From assembly GCA_964247295.1 (NCBI GenBank), contig CAXTTV010000084.1, positions 1 to 19,387 on the forward strand: a stretch of DNA of 19,387 nucleotides, read 5' to 3'. The position numbers and the translations under genes were made by a program. Source of the stretch: CAXTTV01 sp964247295. GTDB lineage: Bacteria > Chloroflexota > Ktedonobacteria > Ktedonobacterales > Ktedonobacteraceae. A model generated the notes under the pieces. The model saw nothing but the letters and a program-made list of their open reading frames with translations. It did no database searches and was not told the DNA's origin. Shown here in pieces: positions 13,392 through 19,387 of this stretch. Each line of letters starts with the position of its first letter. Positions within the stretch are counted from its first letter, which is position 1.

Positions 13392-14615
13392 TTAGAGGGC
13401 GGCCAGACGCTGATTCTGTTCCGCCAGATGGCGGTATAATTGTTGTACCTGGGTGGCAATATTGCTCCAGCTATACTGTTCAACTGAGGATCTGGCTGCC
13501 TTTTGCATCTGCTGAAGCCGTTGGGGATCGGCGAGCAGATTGTCCTGACGCTCGGCGAAAAAGCCAGCACAGCGTGGAACCAGATATCCCGTCTCCCCAT
13601 GCTGGACAATTGTCGCGAGCCCGCCCGTACGTGTCGCTACAACTGGCGTTCCGCAGGCCAGAGACTCAACGGCCACCAGACCAAAGATCTCGTGGTACGA
13701 GGGAACTACGGTGATGTCAGCGGCGCTGTAGATCTGTGGAAGCTTGCTTTGTGGCTGAGCGCCAAGAAAGTGAGTACGCTCTTGAATACGTAGATCGGCT
13801 GCCAGGCGTTGAAGCTGCTGAAGATCTTTATCTCCGCTCAGACTACCACCAACCACGACCACTTGCGCCTCTTCCTTCATCAAGGAGGCCGCGCGCAAAA
13901 ACACATCGGGACCCTTAAAAGGATCTAAGCGGCCAGTGAAAAGCAGCATCGGTTGATCAGGTTTGAGGCCAAGTTGAAGCCGCGCCTGCTGACGATCCTT
14001 TGATGTAAACAGGGCAAGATCAACTCCGCAGGGGATTACCTGAACTCTACTGGCAGTTACTCCACAGTAGCGCAGGATATGCCCGCGCTCATCCCCAGTC
14101 GCCGCGACAATGCAGTCGGCCTGCTGCATCAATTTCTGTTCCATCTCCAGACGCAGGGCGGGTTCAGGCGCGTTGGGATTTGCAAGCTGCTTCAGGCGGC
14201 CAATGGTATGAAAGGAGACCACATGGGGAATATCCCATTTCTGTGTCAGATGGAGCCCGGCAACTCCGGAAAGCCAGTAGTGGCTATGGAGCAGCTCATA
14301 GTTCAGATCCTGTTGCTGGCGGAAAGCCTCGATCTGCTGAACAAACTGAGGAATATATTGGTAAAGATCGTTTTTTGAGATCCGCTTCAAGGGGCCGGCT
14401 GGAATATGGATCACGCGAACCCCAGGAAAAAGCTGCACGATCATCTGCTGTTGAGGCTGGGTCTGACGGGTAAAGATGTCAACGTTGATTGAGTGGCGAC
14501 CAAGCTGACGACTTAGCTCGCGTAGATAGACATTCATGCCTCCTGCGTCTTTTGTTTCTCCCGGTGCGTCTAATGGGGACGTGTGCAGGCTCAGCATGGC
14601 TATAGCTGTATTCAT
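13392..14615 (-). CDS. GT4 family glycosyltransferase
   Basis: This 407-aa retaining GT-B enzyme transfers sugar from a nucleotide donor. The N-terminal domain has the loop GGMNVYLREL (25-34) and an SFHTIGR segment (134-140). The C-terminal domain has the donor-binding stretch FTGRLDPFKG (226-235), the E-x7-E pair Glu309/Glu317 in EIFGLVAVE, and the loop GTPVVATRTGG. The sequence resembles MshA/sucrose-phosphate-synthase-like members, but the acceptor cannot be assigned. No signal peptide is present, so it is probably cytoplasmic. AGGAG lies 10 nt before the ATG, and a leader hairpin GCGAGG/CCTCGC (14662-14667, 14676-14681) precedes it. Confidence 0.95.
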   Translation of the reverse strand: MNTAIAMLSLHTSPLDAPGETKDAGGMNVYLRELSRQLGRHSINVDIFTRQTQPQQQMIVQLFPGVRVIHIPAGPLKRISKNDLYQYIPQFVQQIEAFRQQQDLNYELLHSHYWLSGVAGLHLTQKWDIPHVVSFHTIGRLKQLANPNAPEPALRLEMEQKLMQQADCIVAATGDERGHILRYCGVTASRVQVIPCGVDLALFTSKDRQQARLQLGLKPDQPMLLFTGRLDPFKGPDVFLRAASLMKEEAQVVVVGGSLSGDKDLQQLQRLAADLRIQERTHFLGAQPQSKLPQIYSAADITVVPSYHEIFGLVAVESLACGTPVVATRTGGLATIVQHGETGYLVPRCAGFFAERQDNLLADPQRLQQMQKAARSSVEQYSWSNIATQVQQLYRHLAEQNQRLAAL

Positions 14616-14744
14616 ACAGAACAGACTCCTATTAACTTTTTGTGCTTTACTGGTTGCAGATGCGAGGCCAACGTCCCTCGCTCCTAAATATTATCGACAT
14701 AACTATTGTCCTTTCGTTGAGATACCTTGGGCGTTACGATGTGT

Positions 14745-15596
14745 TTAAGGATTCGCGTGTTTGCTCTCACGTGCGCGCACGCGCTCAATGGCCTCTATCA
14801 TTCTGCGAGTATCAACGCCCTGTCCCTGAGAGATCTGTTTTAAGCAGGTGATCCGACGGTCTAGCGCGGCTCGGAACTCCTGAGGGGTCACGCCCGCCCA
14901 GTTTGCCAGCTCGTCCAATACCGATGGATCAACATGTTCAAAACTATCGTCGCTACTATTCCAGAGGGAGAGGGGGATCGGCGTGACCTGATCATCTTGA
15001 TTATCAGTTTCCTGTGGGAACAGGAAGTGCGTGGAGAGCCATTTCCGACGTGGTGGATATGAGCGTCCTACCAGCCCGATATTGATAATCAGGCCCAGAC
15101 GGCGCACCTCATTCGCGGTCAGCCTGAGATCTCCTCTATACATCTGGATCACGTCGTCAATGGTATCAGCATGGACACTGGTTGCGACGTGAAAACCTTG
15201 AGAGGGTAGTTTTAGATACTGACGCGCGATCTTGCCCCACATATAGATGGGAAGGTGATCGCTGACCTCATTACAGAGGGCATAGGTTGTAGTGGGATCA
15301 ATGTCTGGAAGGCGTGTGAAGCCAAAGTCCTCATACATGCCAGACATATATGCCAGGGCCGTTCCTTCGGGCAGAAACTGGAGCATCGCGTTTAACGTTG
15401 TGGTTTTTCCCACTCCTGGCTGTGGATCTGTTGGTCCCGCGATCGTGAGCGAAGCCCCATGTTCCAGAAGTAACCAGACCAGGCCTGCCGTTTCAGCATC
15501 AACACTTTGCAGCGCGATAATCTGAGAAATCGAAAGAGGGCGGCGTGACTCATAGTGCCACCAGTAGCGCTCATATGGATCTCGTGGATCAAACAT
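14745..15596 (-). CDS. Short secretion-type (VirB11/TadA-like) ATPase
   Basis: This 283-aa P-loop protein has Walker A PGVGKTTT (60-67) and an ATSVHADTIDD segment (138-148) resembling the His box of type II/IV secretion and pilus-retraction ATPases. A CNEVSDHLPIYMWGK region (108-122) may supply the acidic Walker B function. It lacks the extended N-terminal domain of typical GspE, TadA or PilT proteins and is shorter than they are. No other pilus or secretion gene is nearby, so its partner machine is unknown. AAAGGGA lies upstream of the ATG. A nucleotide-dependent motor or regulator role is likely, but assembly of a pilus is not demonstrated. Confidence 0.8.
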   Translation of the reverse strand: MFDPRDPYERYWWHYESRRPLSISQIIALQSVDAETAGLVWLLLEHGASLTIAGPTDPQPGVGKTTTLNAMLQFLPEGTALAYMSGMYEDFGFTRLPDIDPTTTYALCNEVSDHLPIYMWGKIARQYLKLPSQGFHVATSVHADTIDDVIQMYRGDLRLTANEVRRLGLIINIGLVGRSYPPRRKWLSTHFLFPQETDNQDDQVTPIPLSLWNSSDDSFEHVDPSVLDELANWAGVTPQEFRAALDRRITCLKQISQGQGVDTRRMIEAIERVRARESKHANP

Positions 15597-15727
15597 ATTT
15601 TGTCATCCCTTTCCACAAATGGGTAGCCCGGTTATCAATACGAGATTCTATCCTCTTCAAAGACGCTAAAAGATCAGTAATTCAGATATCAAGGTGCGAT
15701 ATCTAATGTTTCGTCGGATGCTTTTGA

Positions 15728-16453
15728 CTATTTTTCCTTGTTCTCAGTCGCGGCACTGGCTTTCGCGGTTGGCTCTTGCCGCGATTGCTCCTCGGTCTGA
15801 GGGGGAGCTGGAGGTTTTAACCAGCCGGGCCTAGGGTTCCAGCCGATAGCAACAATATGCGGGGTCTGCTCCTCTTCAATCTCAACAATGCTGACTGAAG
15901 CATTATCGATCATCAGAGAGCCGGCACGTTTTACCTCCAGGCCGCTGTAGTGGGCTACCAGGAGTTTTATCACGTCCGCATGCGCTATAAAGGCCAGATA
16001 ATCAGCGTTCTCCTCTTTCTGACGCCAGTTCTCGACGGCGGCAACGGCGCGCTGTTGTACTTGCGGAAAGGTCTCGATCCCCTCTGGAGCCTGAGTTGGA
16101 TCTCTCACAAACTCTTTCCAGTTGGGATCGTTCTGGTTCAGATCCTTAATCACCTGTCCCGCCCAGGGGCCGACATCGGTATCTTTTAAAGCGGGCTCCA
16201 TCTGGATTGTGAGTTCGCGTTCTCCCTTTACTATTGTCGCGGTTTCAACTGCTCGCTCCAGCGGACTGCTGATTACCGTGCTAATGGGCAGGACATTGAG
16301 AGCCTCGCGCAGGCGAGAGACCTGTTCTTTGCCAGTCTCATTCAGTTGCACACCCGGTAGTTGGCCCGGTAAACGATGTTCAACGTTCCAGGTAGTTTGA
16401 CCATGCCGGATAAACAGAAGCGTCTGTTTGCGTTTCTTTTCTTTATTTTCCAT
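15728..16453 (-). CDS. Histidine phosphatase family protein
   Basis: The protein is 241 aa from ATG 16453; the open frame continues upstream to 16576, but that extension has no ribosome-binding site and breaks the family's short N-terminus. The catalytic RHG motif is FIRHGQTTWN with His17. SSPLERAVET supplies Arg67, Asp91 fits the acid position in KDTDVGPWAG, and the second His is His158 in FIAHADVIK. These phosphoglycerate-mutase-like enzymes use a phospho-His intermediate and act on small phosphates; the substrate here is open. The last 40 residues form a Pro/Glu/Lys/Ala-rich tail beyond the usual fold. The start at 16453 has no clear Shine-Dalgarno, so the N-terminus is uncertain. Confidence 0.9.
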   Translation of the reverse strand: MENKEKKRKQTLLFIRHGQTTWNVEHRLPGQLPGVQLNETGKEQVSRLREALNVLPISTVISSPLERAVETATIVKGERELTIQMEPALKDTDVGPWAGQVIKDLNQNDPNWKEFVRDPTQAPEGIETFPQVQQRAVAAVENWRQKEENADYLAFIAHADVIKLLVAHYSGLEVKRAGSLMIDNASVSIVEIEEEQTPHIVAIGWNPRPGWLKPPAPPQTEEQSRQEPTAKASAATENKEK

Positions 16454-16654
16454 GTAATTTTTTTTATAGGAATGACGCCAGAGCAAGCAGCGCCAGCCTG
16501 TGATCAAGTGAAGCCAGACTATAAAAAGCAGGCTATTGTGGATGCGCCAGCGTTGAGACATGTGCTTCTTCATCAATCTTTAGGTAAAAAGAAGCTAAGA
16601 ATCTGGTAGCTACTAAGCAATACATTGGATAGTTAATTGTATTGTATCAACTTA

Positions 16655-16725
16655 GGGGTCAGAGGCGCAAGCGACCCCGCTCATCCCTCACTTAGTAAAG
16701 GTTTGGGCGGGGTCAGAAGCAGAGG
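16655..16725. repeat. GC-rich hairpin repeat, diverged copy
   Basis: GGGGTC (16655-16660) can pair with GACCCC (16673-16678), while GACCCCGC (16673-16680) can also pair with GCGGGGTC (16707-16714), so two hairpins compete for the same central arm. The segment resembles the other GC-rich intergenic repeats in composition (CCGCTCA followed by CCCTC) but is shorter. Confidence 0.45.
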
Positions 16726-16737
16726 TCAGAGCGAGGA

Positions 16738-17289
16738 TTACATGATACTGGGCGAAAGCAAATACAAGATTGCCATACCAAGGCAACTCAAAAGAAAGAT
16801 AATAATACCATTTATCATCATATCGCTGATCCCCGCCTCGCGGTTCTCAGGGTGATCCGCGAAATAAGCTGGTGTGTAGTAGGCTGGAATCATATAGCTC
16901 TGATGCTTCTGAAAGGGCTCAGGGATTGCCGTCTGCCTTCGTAATACTTCAGGCTGCTCATAAGTATCGTACCAGGATATCGGGCGTCGAAGCACCTGGA
17001 TCGAGTAGTCTGGTGACGCTGGTTGGAGCGTCGGAGCAAAGGGATAAGGCTGTCCAATGCCCTCAATCTGTGTTCGAGGCGGGTTCTCTGTGAAAGCCAC
17101 AGAAGACTTGAATGGCGGATTGGTCGGGAGCGAGAGCCCTGGTGGCACCAGGAGATCTCGTCTGGTCCGCTGAGCTATTATCGGCGAGACTGCTGGCATT
17201 GTTGGTGCGTACGATCTCAGCGATCTTGGCTGTCTATAAGGCACTCCCTGAATAGGGGGCTGAAACGCCTGGAAAGGCATGTCTTTCAA
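16738..17289 (-). CDS. Pro-rich protein with C-terminal membrane anchor
   Basis: I do not recognise this protein. It is 183 aa from a TTG at 17289, selected because AGGAGG lies 9 nt upstream; an ATG at 17280 is the next option, and earlier in-frame starts reach 17355 without better support. The first 150 residues are rich in Pro, Gln, Tyr and Arg with no clear domain and are probably unstructured (PFQAFQPPIQGVPY, RRDLLVPPGLSLP, YMIPAYYTPAYF). A single membrane segment near 157-179 (MMINGIIIFLLSCLGMAILYLL) ends the protein, so it is probably tail-anchored with the long part cytoplasmic. Its context, between a phosphatase and dus, does not indicate a role. Confidence 0.7.
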   Translation of the reverse strand: MKDMPFQAFQPPIQGVPYRQPRSLRSYAPTMPAVSPIIAQRTRRDLLVPPGLSLPTNPPFKSSVAFTENPPRTQIEGIGQPYPFAPTLQPASPDYSIQVLRRPISWYDTYEQPEVLRRQTAIPEPFQKHQSYMIPAYYTPAYFADHPENREAGISDMMINGIIIFLLSCLGMAILYLLSPSIM

Positions 17290-17401
17290 ATTCACTGTCC
17301 TCCTCATCCCAACAACAAGACATATCCATATGTCCATTATACAAAAATTACTCATGATGACAAGCTTGCAGATATATATATGTTGATGTGGAAAGGAGGA
17401 T

Positions 17402-17428
17402 CTGCGCCCGCCTTTTCAGGGGGCGCAG
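17402..17428 (-). terminator. Hairpin spanning the dus stop codon
   Basis: CTGCGCCC (17402-17409) and GGGCGCAG (17421-17428) form a perfect 8-bp GC-rich stem that contains the dus stop codon. No T run follows on the minus strand, so it is a weak terminator at most. Confidence 0.45.
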
Positions 17429-18630
17429 GTCAGGTCCAGGGTTGGATCTTGGGGGTTTTCCAGGGGGATTTCCAGAGATGCATCCTGATCATTAAACGCA
17501 TAAGGATCAGCCATCGCCTTCGCAATAATCTCCTCAACATCGGCGAGACTATTGATATGGACCAGAGCGTTGCGGACCATTTTCGCGCCCGGAAAATGCC
17601 CCAGATACCAGCCCATATGCTTGCGCAGTTCCACAAAATGGGTCTCGCCCTTCAGACGGGCGTGCATACGCGCATGCTCAAGAGCCATCTGTAAGCGCTC
17701 CTCGCGCGAGGGCATCAGCTCGGGCAGATTTTCGGGCGTCGTCTCGATTCCAGCGGCCAGCAACTCTTTCAAACGCTTGCGCCCCCGGAACAGCCAGGGA
17801 TTGCCGAAGGTAGCGCGCCCAATCAAAACACCATTGACGTTGGCCTGACGAATGCGTTGCCCGGCCTGAGCAAGGGTGAGAATATCGCCATTGCCAAAGA
17901 TCAGCGTATCTGTCTTGCGTACAATCTCAGCCGCCGCCGCGATCGCCTCCCAGTTGGCCTCGCCCTTATAGCGCTGTGCCAGTGTTCGTCCATGCAGAGT
18001 AATCACCGCCGGTTCCAGCTCTAGAAGCTCCTGTACCCAATCGGTAATCACAATCGAATCATAACCCAGTCGGGTCTTTACCGAGACCGGCAACAACCGG
18101 CGCTCAATCTGAGGAGAGTCTCCCCAATGCTCCACGCGATCCCGATTCATCTGGCGAATATGTTCAATGCGCTGGGGCTCCATCCCCAGCCCTTCCAGGG
18201 TCTGGCCGTTGGCCCAATCGCGAACGCCCTGCTGGGTCGCGCGAATAATCGCCTTCGCAGTTTCTGGCATACGGATCAGGGCCGCGCCCCCGCCCTTATT
18301 CGCCACCTTATCGGCGGGGCAACCCATGTTGATATCCACGCCATCGAAACCCAGCTCGCAAGCGACATGCGCGGCGCGGTAAAAGTATTCTGGCAGGCAG
18401 CCAAAGATCTGAGCGACAACCGGGCGCTCCACCGGTGTATACAGAAAATCCCGGAAGATGCGATCGGAGCCGCGCCAGAGGCCCTGGACGTTTGTGAACT
18501 CGGTCACCACCACATCCGGGCGTCCATGGAGTCCATGCATTGTACGATTGGGAGCGTCGGTCACGCCGTCCATGGGAGCCAGCCCAATAATTGGTTGTGG
18601 AAGCGTATCCCAGAACGATTGTGTTTTCAT
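17416..18630 (-). CDS. tRNA-dihydrouridine synthase
   Basis: This 404-aa FMN-dependent enzyme reduces specific uridines in the tRNA D-loop. The flavin barrel begins with IGLAPMDGVTDAPNR (15-29). The catalytic Cys104 lies in NMGCPADKVANKGGG, Lys185 is in SVKTRLGY, His213 is in LHGRT, and the phosphate-binding FGNGDI, GVLIGRATFGNPW and related loops follow. Residues about 136-178 form an insertion between the Cys and Lys motifs not found in minimal Dus proteins, and the total length exceeds the usual 310-350 aa. The C-terminal helical domain, which contacts tRNA, is present. The start ATG at 18630 has only a distant AAGGTG. The acyl-CoA dehydrogenase gene is divergent to it. Confidence 0.96.
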   Translation of the reverse strand: MKTQSFWDTLPQPIIGLAPMDGVTDAPNRTMHGLHGRPDVVVTEFTNVQGLWRGSDRIFRDFLYTPVERPVVAQIFGCLPEYFYRAAHVACELGFDGVDINMGCPADKVANKGGGAALIRMPETAKAIIRATQQGVRDWANGQTLEGLGMEPQRIEHIRQMNRDRVEHWGDSPQIERRLLPVSVKTRLGYDSIVITDWVQELLELEPAVITLHGRTLAQRYKGEANWEAIAAAAEIVRKTDTLIFGNGDILTLAQAGQRIRQANVNGVLIGRATFGNPWLFRGRKRLKELLAAGIETTPENLPELMPSREERLQMALEHARMHARLKGETHFVELRKHMGWYLGHFPGAKMVRNALVHINSLADVEEIIAKAMADPYAFNDQDASLEIPLENPQDPTLDLTCAP

Positions 18631-18710
18631 AATTACGAATAATACACCTTAGGGGTGACAACGGTCAATTCTTTTTTACTTGTCTAGAGTTTTTTCATGT
18701 TAGAAAGAAG

Positions 18711-18800
18711 CGAGGTCCAGGGGTGTTAACCCTTAGCCGGGGCGGGGCGTCCCGCTCACCTTCTCCCTCTCCTCGCCGCCGAAGGCGGCAGAAGAAGAGA
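18711..18800. repeat. GC-rich composite hairpin repeat, copy 2
   Basis: It starts with GAGGTCCAGGGG and ends with a CTC-rich arm around GCCGCC-GAA-GGCGGC (18775-18780, 18784-18789), matching the copy at 11524-11600 in order and in sequence at both ends. A GCGGG-GCGT-CCCGC stem (near 18742-18755) is added in the middle. Confidence 0.6.
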
Positions 18801-18818
18801 ATGAAATAGCCCTGTTAC

Positions 18819-18849
18819 TTGTCTCGTAACCCGAAAAGTGCGATATAAT
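18819..18849 (+). promoter_or_regulatory. Promoter of the acyl-CoA dehydrogenase gene
   Basis: TATAAT at 18844-18849 is an exact -10. TTGTCT at 18819-18824 is a reasonable -35 but with a long 19-bp spacer. The transcript would begin near 18856, about 87 nt before the start codon. Confidence 0.55.
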
Positions 18850-18869
18850 CAAGCAGAAGGTTTTGTGAT

Positions 18870-18914
18870 GATACTCGTTGGAGAGTATCGTGTTTGAGAG
18901 AATGTGCTCTCTCA
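18870..18914 (+). promoter_or_regulatory. Two stem-loops in the acyl-CoA dehydrogenase leader
   Basis: GATACTC-N6-GAGTATC (18870-18889) and TGAGAGA-N6-TCTCTCA (18895-18914) are two perfect 7-bp stems of equal size, 5 nt apart, placed between the promoter and the AAGGAGG ribosome-binding site (18926-18932). They could affect RNA stability or bind a regulator. Neither has a terminator T run. Confidence 0.5.
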
Positions 18915-18942
18915 GCCTTAGTTACAAGGAGGATCGACCCCG

Positions 18943-19387
18943 ATGGATTTTACATTATCTGAAGAGCAGCAACTTATCCGTGATACCGCCAATCGAATTG
19001 CAAGAGAGGTGATCGCGCCACGCGCGATGGAGCTGGACGAGACGGGAATTTATCCAGAAGATATATTTCAAGTGTATAAAGAGACTGGCCTGTTGGGCCT
19101 GGGTTTTCCAGAGGAGCTGGGAGGCAGTGGTGCTGGCCTTTTTGGTCTGGCGCTGGCCGTGGAAGAGGTCGCGAAAGTTGAGAACTCCTGTGCCCTAATG
19201 TTGCTGCTGACCCGGCTCTCAACCACGGCGATCCTCAAGGGCGGAACTGAGGAGCAGAAACAGAAATATTGTGGCGGGACCGCGCGGGGAGAGCTACGGG
19301 GAGCCTTTGGGTTGACCGAGCCGGGAGCCGGCGCGGACTCCGCGAATATCTCTACCAGAGCTGTTCGCCAGGGCAATGAATATATTC
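18943..19387 (+). CDS. Acyl-CoA dehydrogenase, 5' part only
   Basis: The visible 148 codons begin at ATG 18943, 10 nt after AAGGAGG, and run off the window. MDFTLSEEQQLIRDTANRIA is the typical N-terminal helix of short-chain acyl-CoA dehydrogenases, and FPEELGGSG, AVEEVAK and the flavin-binding FGLTEPGAGAD (residues about 126-136) follow at the expected spacing. These FAD enzymes oxidise acyl-CoA to enoyl-CoA and pass electrons to electron transfer flavoprotein. About 60 percent of the protein, including the catalytic Glu region, is missing, so substrate class cannot be judged. The gene has its own promoter and a hairpin-bearing leader. Confidence 0.95.
   Translation, partial: MDFTLSEEQQLIRDTANRIAREVIAPRAMELDETGIYPEDIFQVYKETGLLGLGFPEELGGSGAGLFGLALAVEEVAKVENSCALMLLLTRLSTTAILKGGTEEQKQKYCGGTARGELRGAFGLTEPGAGADSANISTRAVRQGNEYI

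Larger units (their letters stand above)
18631..18942. other. Divergent intergenic region between dus and the acyl-CoA dehydrogenase
   Basis: This contains a GC-rich repeat (18711-18800), a plus-strand promoter (18819-18849) and a leader with two perfect stem-loops (18870-18889 and 18895-18914). No small gene is supported. A convincing promoter for dus was not found. Confidence 0.6.

Noticed and set aside
13392..14615. Assignment as MshA of mycothiol synthesis
   Set aside because: The resemblance is shared by many GT4 enzymes, no other mycothiol gene is present, and mycothiol is established in Actinobacteria.
16376..16609. Hydrophobic plus-strand frame opposite the phosphatase N-terminus
   Set aside because: It has no ribosome-binding site and overlaps the conserved RHG coding region on the other strand.
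1..19387. CRISPR array, transposon, prophage or defence system
   Set aside because: I saw no regularly spaced repeats, transposase, integrase, restriction or other known defence motifs on either strand.

Overview
The window most resembles a chromosomal contig of a Chloroflexota bacterium, probably a Ktedonobacteria-type organism. This is inferred from the gene families (a DUF929 thioredoxin-fold protein, an MshA-like GT4 enzyme, a short VirB11/TadA-like ATPase, lineage-typical tail-anchored hypothetical proteins) and from GC-rich hairpin repeats between genes. No 16S or other decisive marker is present. A run of 49 N at 3183-3231 marks a scaffold join.

Layout. 1-3084: a membrane-anchored DUF929 protein (+) converges on a two-gene minus-strand lipid unit, a diacylglycerol/lipid kinase followed by a PAP2 phosphatase with a 4-nt ATGA overlap. 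3232-5306: a small helical protein (-), a cupredoxin lipoprotein (-) with a clear terminator, and an unrecognised ORF (+) that may be frameshifted in a G run. 5485-7889: a START/SRPBCC-domain protein with a very long Ser/Thr/Asn/Gly-rich tail, driven by a promoter carrying a perfect dyad, then a DUF1003 membrane protein. 7979-8494: no large gene, but a good promoter, a chain of hairpins, a 22-codon ORF with a strong ribosome-binding site and a strong terminator, which together look like a stand-alone structured RNA transcription unit.

8508-11467: lepA and mnmA form a minus-strand operon with a 4-nt overlap, joining wobble-uridine thiolation to a ribosomal GTPase. 11468-13391: a GC-rich repeat, a start-less minus-strand ORF remnant ending in a terminator, a tail-anchored hypothetical protein (+), a SWIM zinc-finger protein (-) and a candidate small RNA (-). 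13392-17289: a GT4 glycosyltransferase, a short secretion-type ATPase, a histidine phosphatase and a Pro-rich C-terminally anchored protein, all on the minus strand. 17416-19387: a tRNA-dihydrouridine synthase (-) and, divergently, the 5' part of an acyl-CoA dehydrogenase (+) that runs off the window.

Most genes are housekeeping or lineage-specific membrane and envelope functions. I see no CRISPR array, no transposase, no phage module and no recognisable defence cluster. The best candidates for undescribed biology are the structured RNA unit at 8011-8494, the possible small RNA at 13142-13299, the SRPBCC-disordered-tail protein and its dyad-bearing promoter. These are supported by sequence inspection only; no folding, alignment or database search was run.
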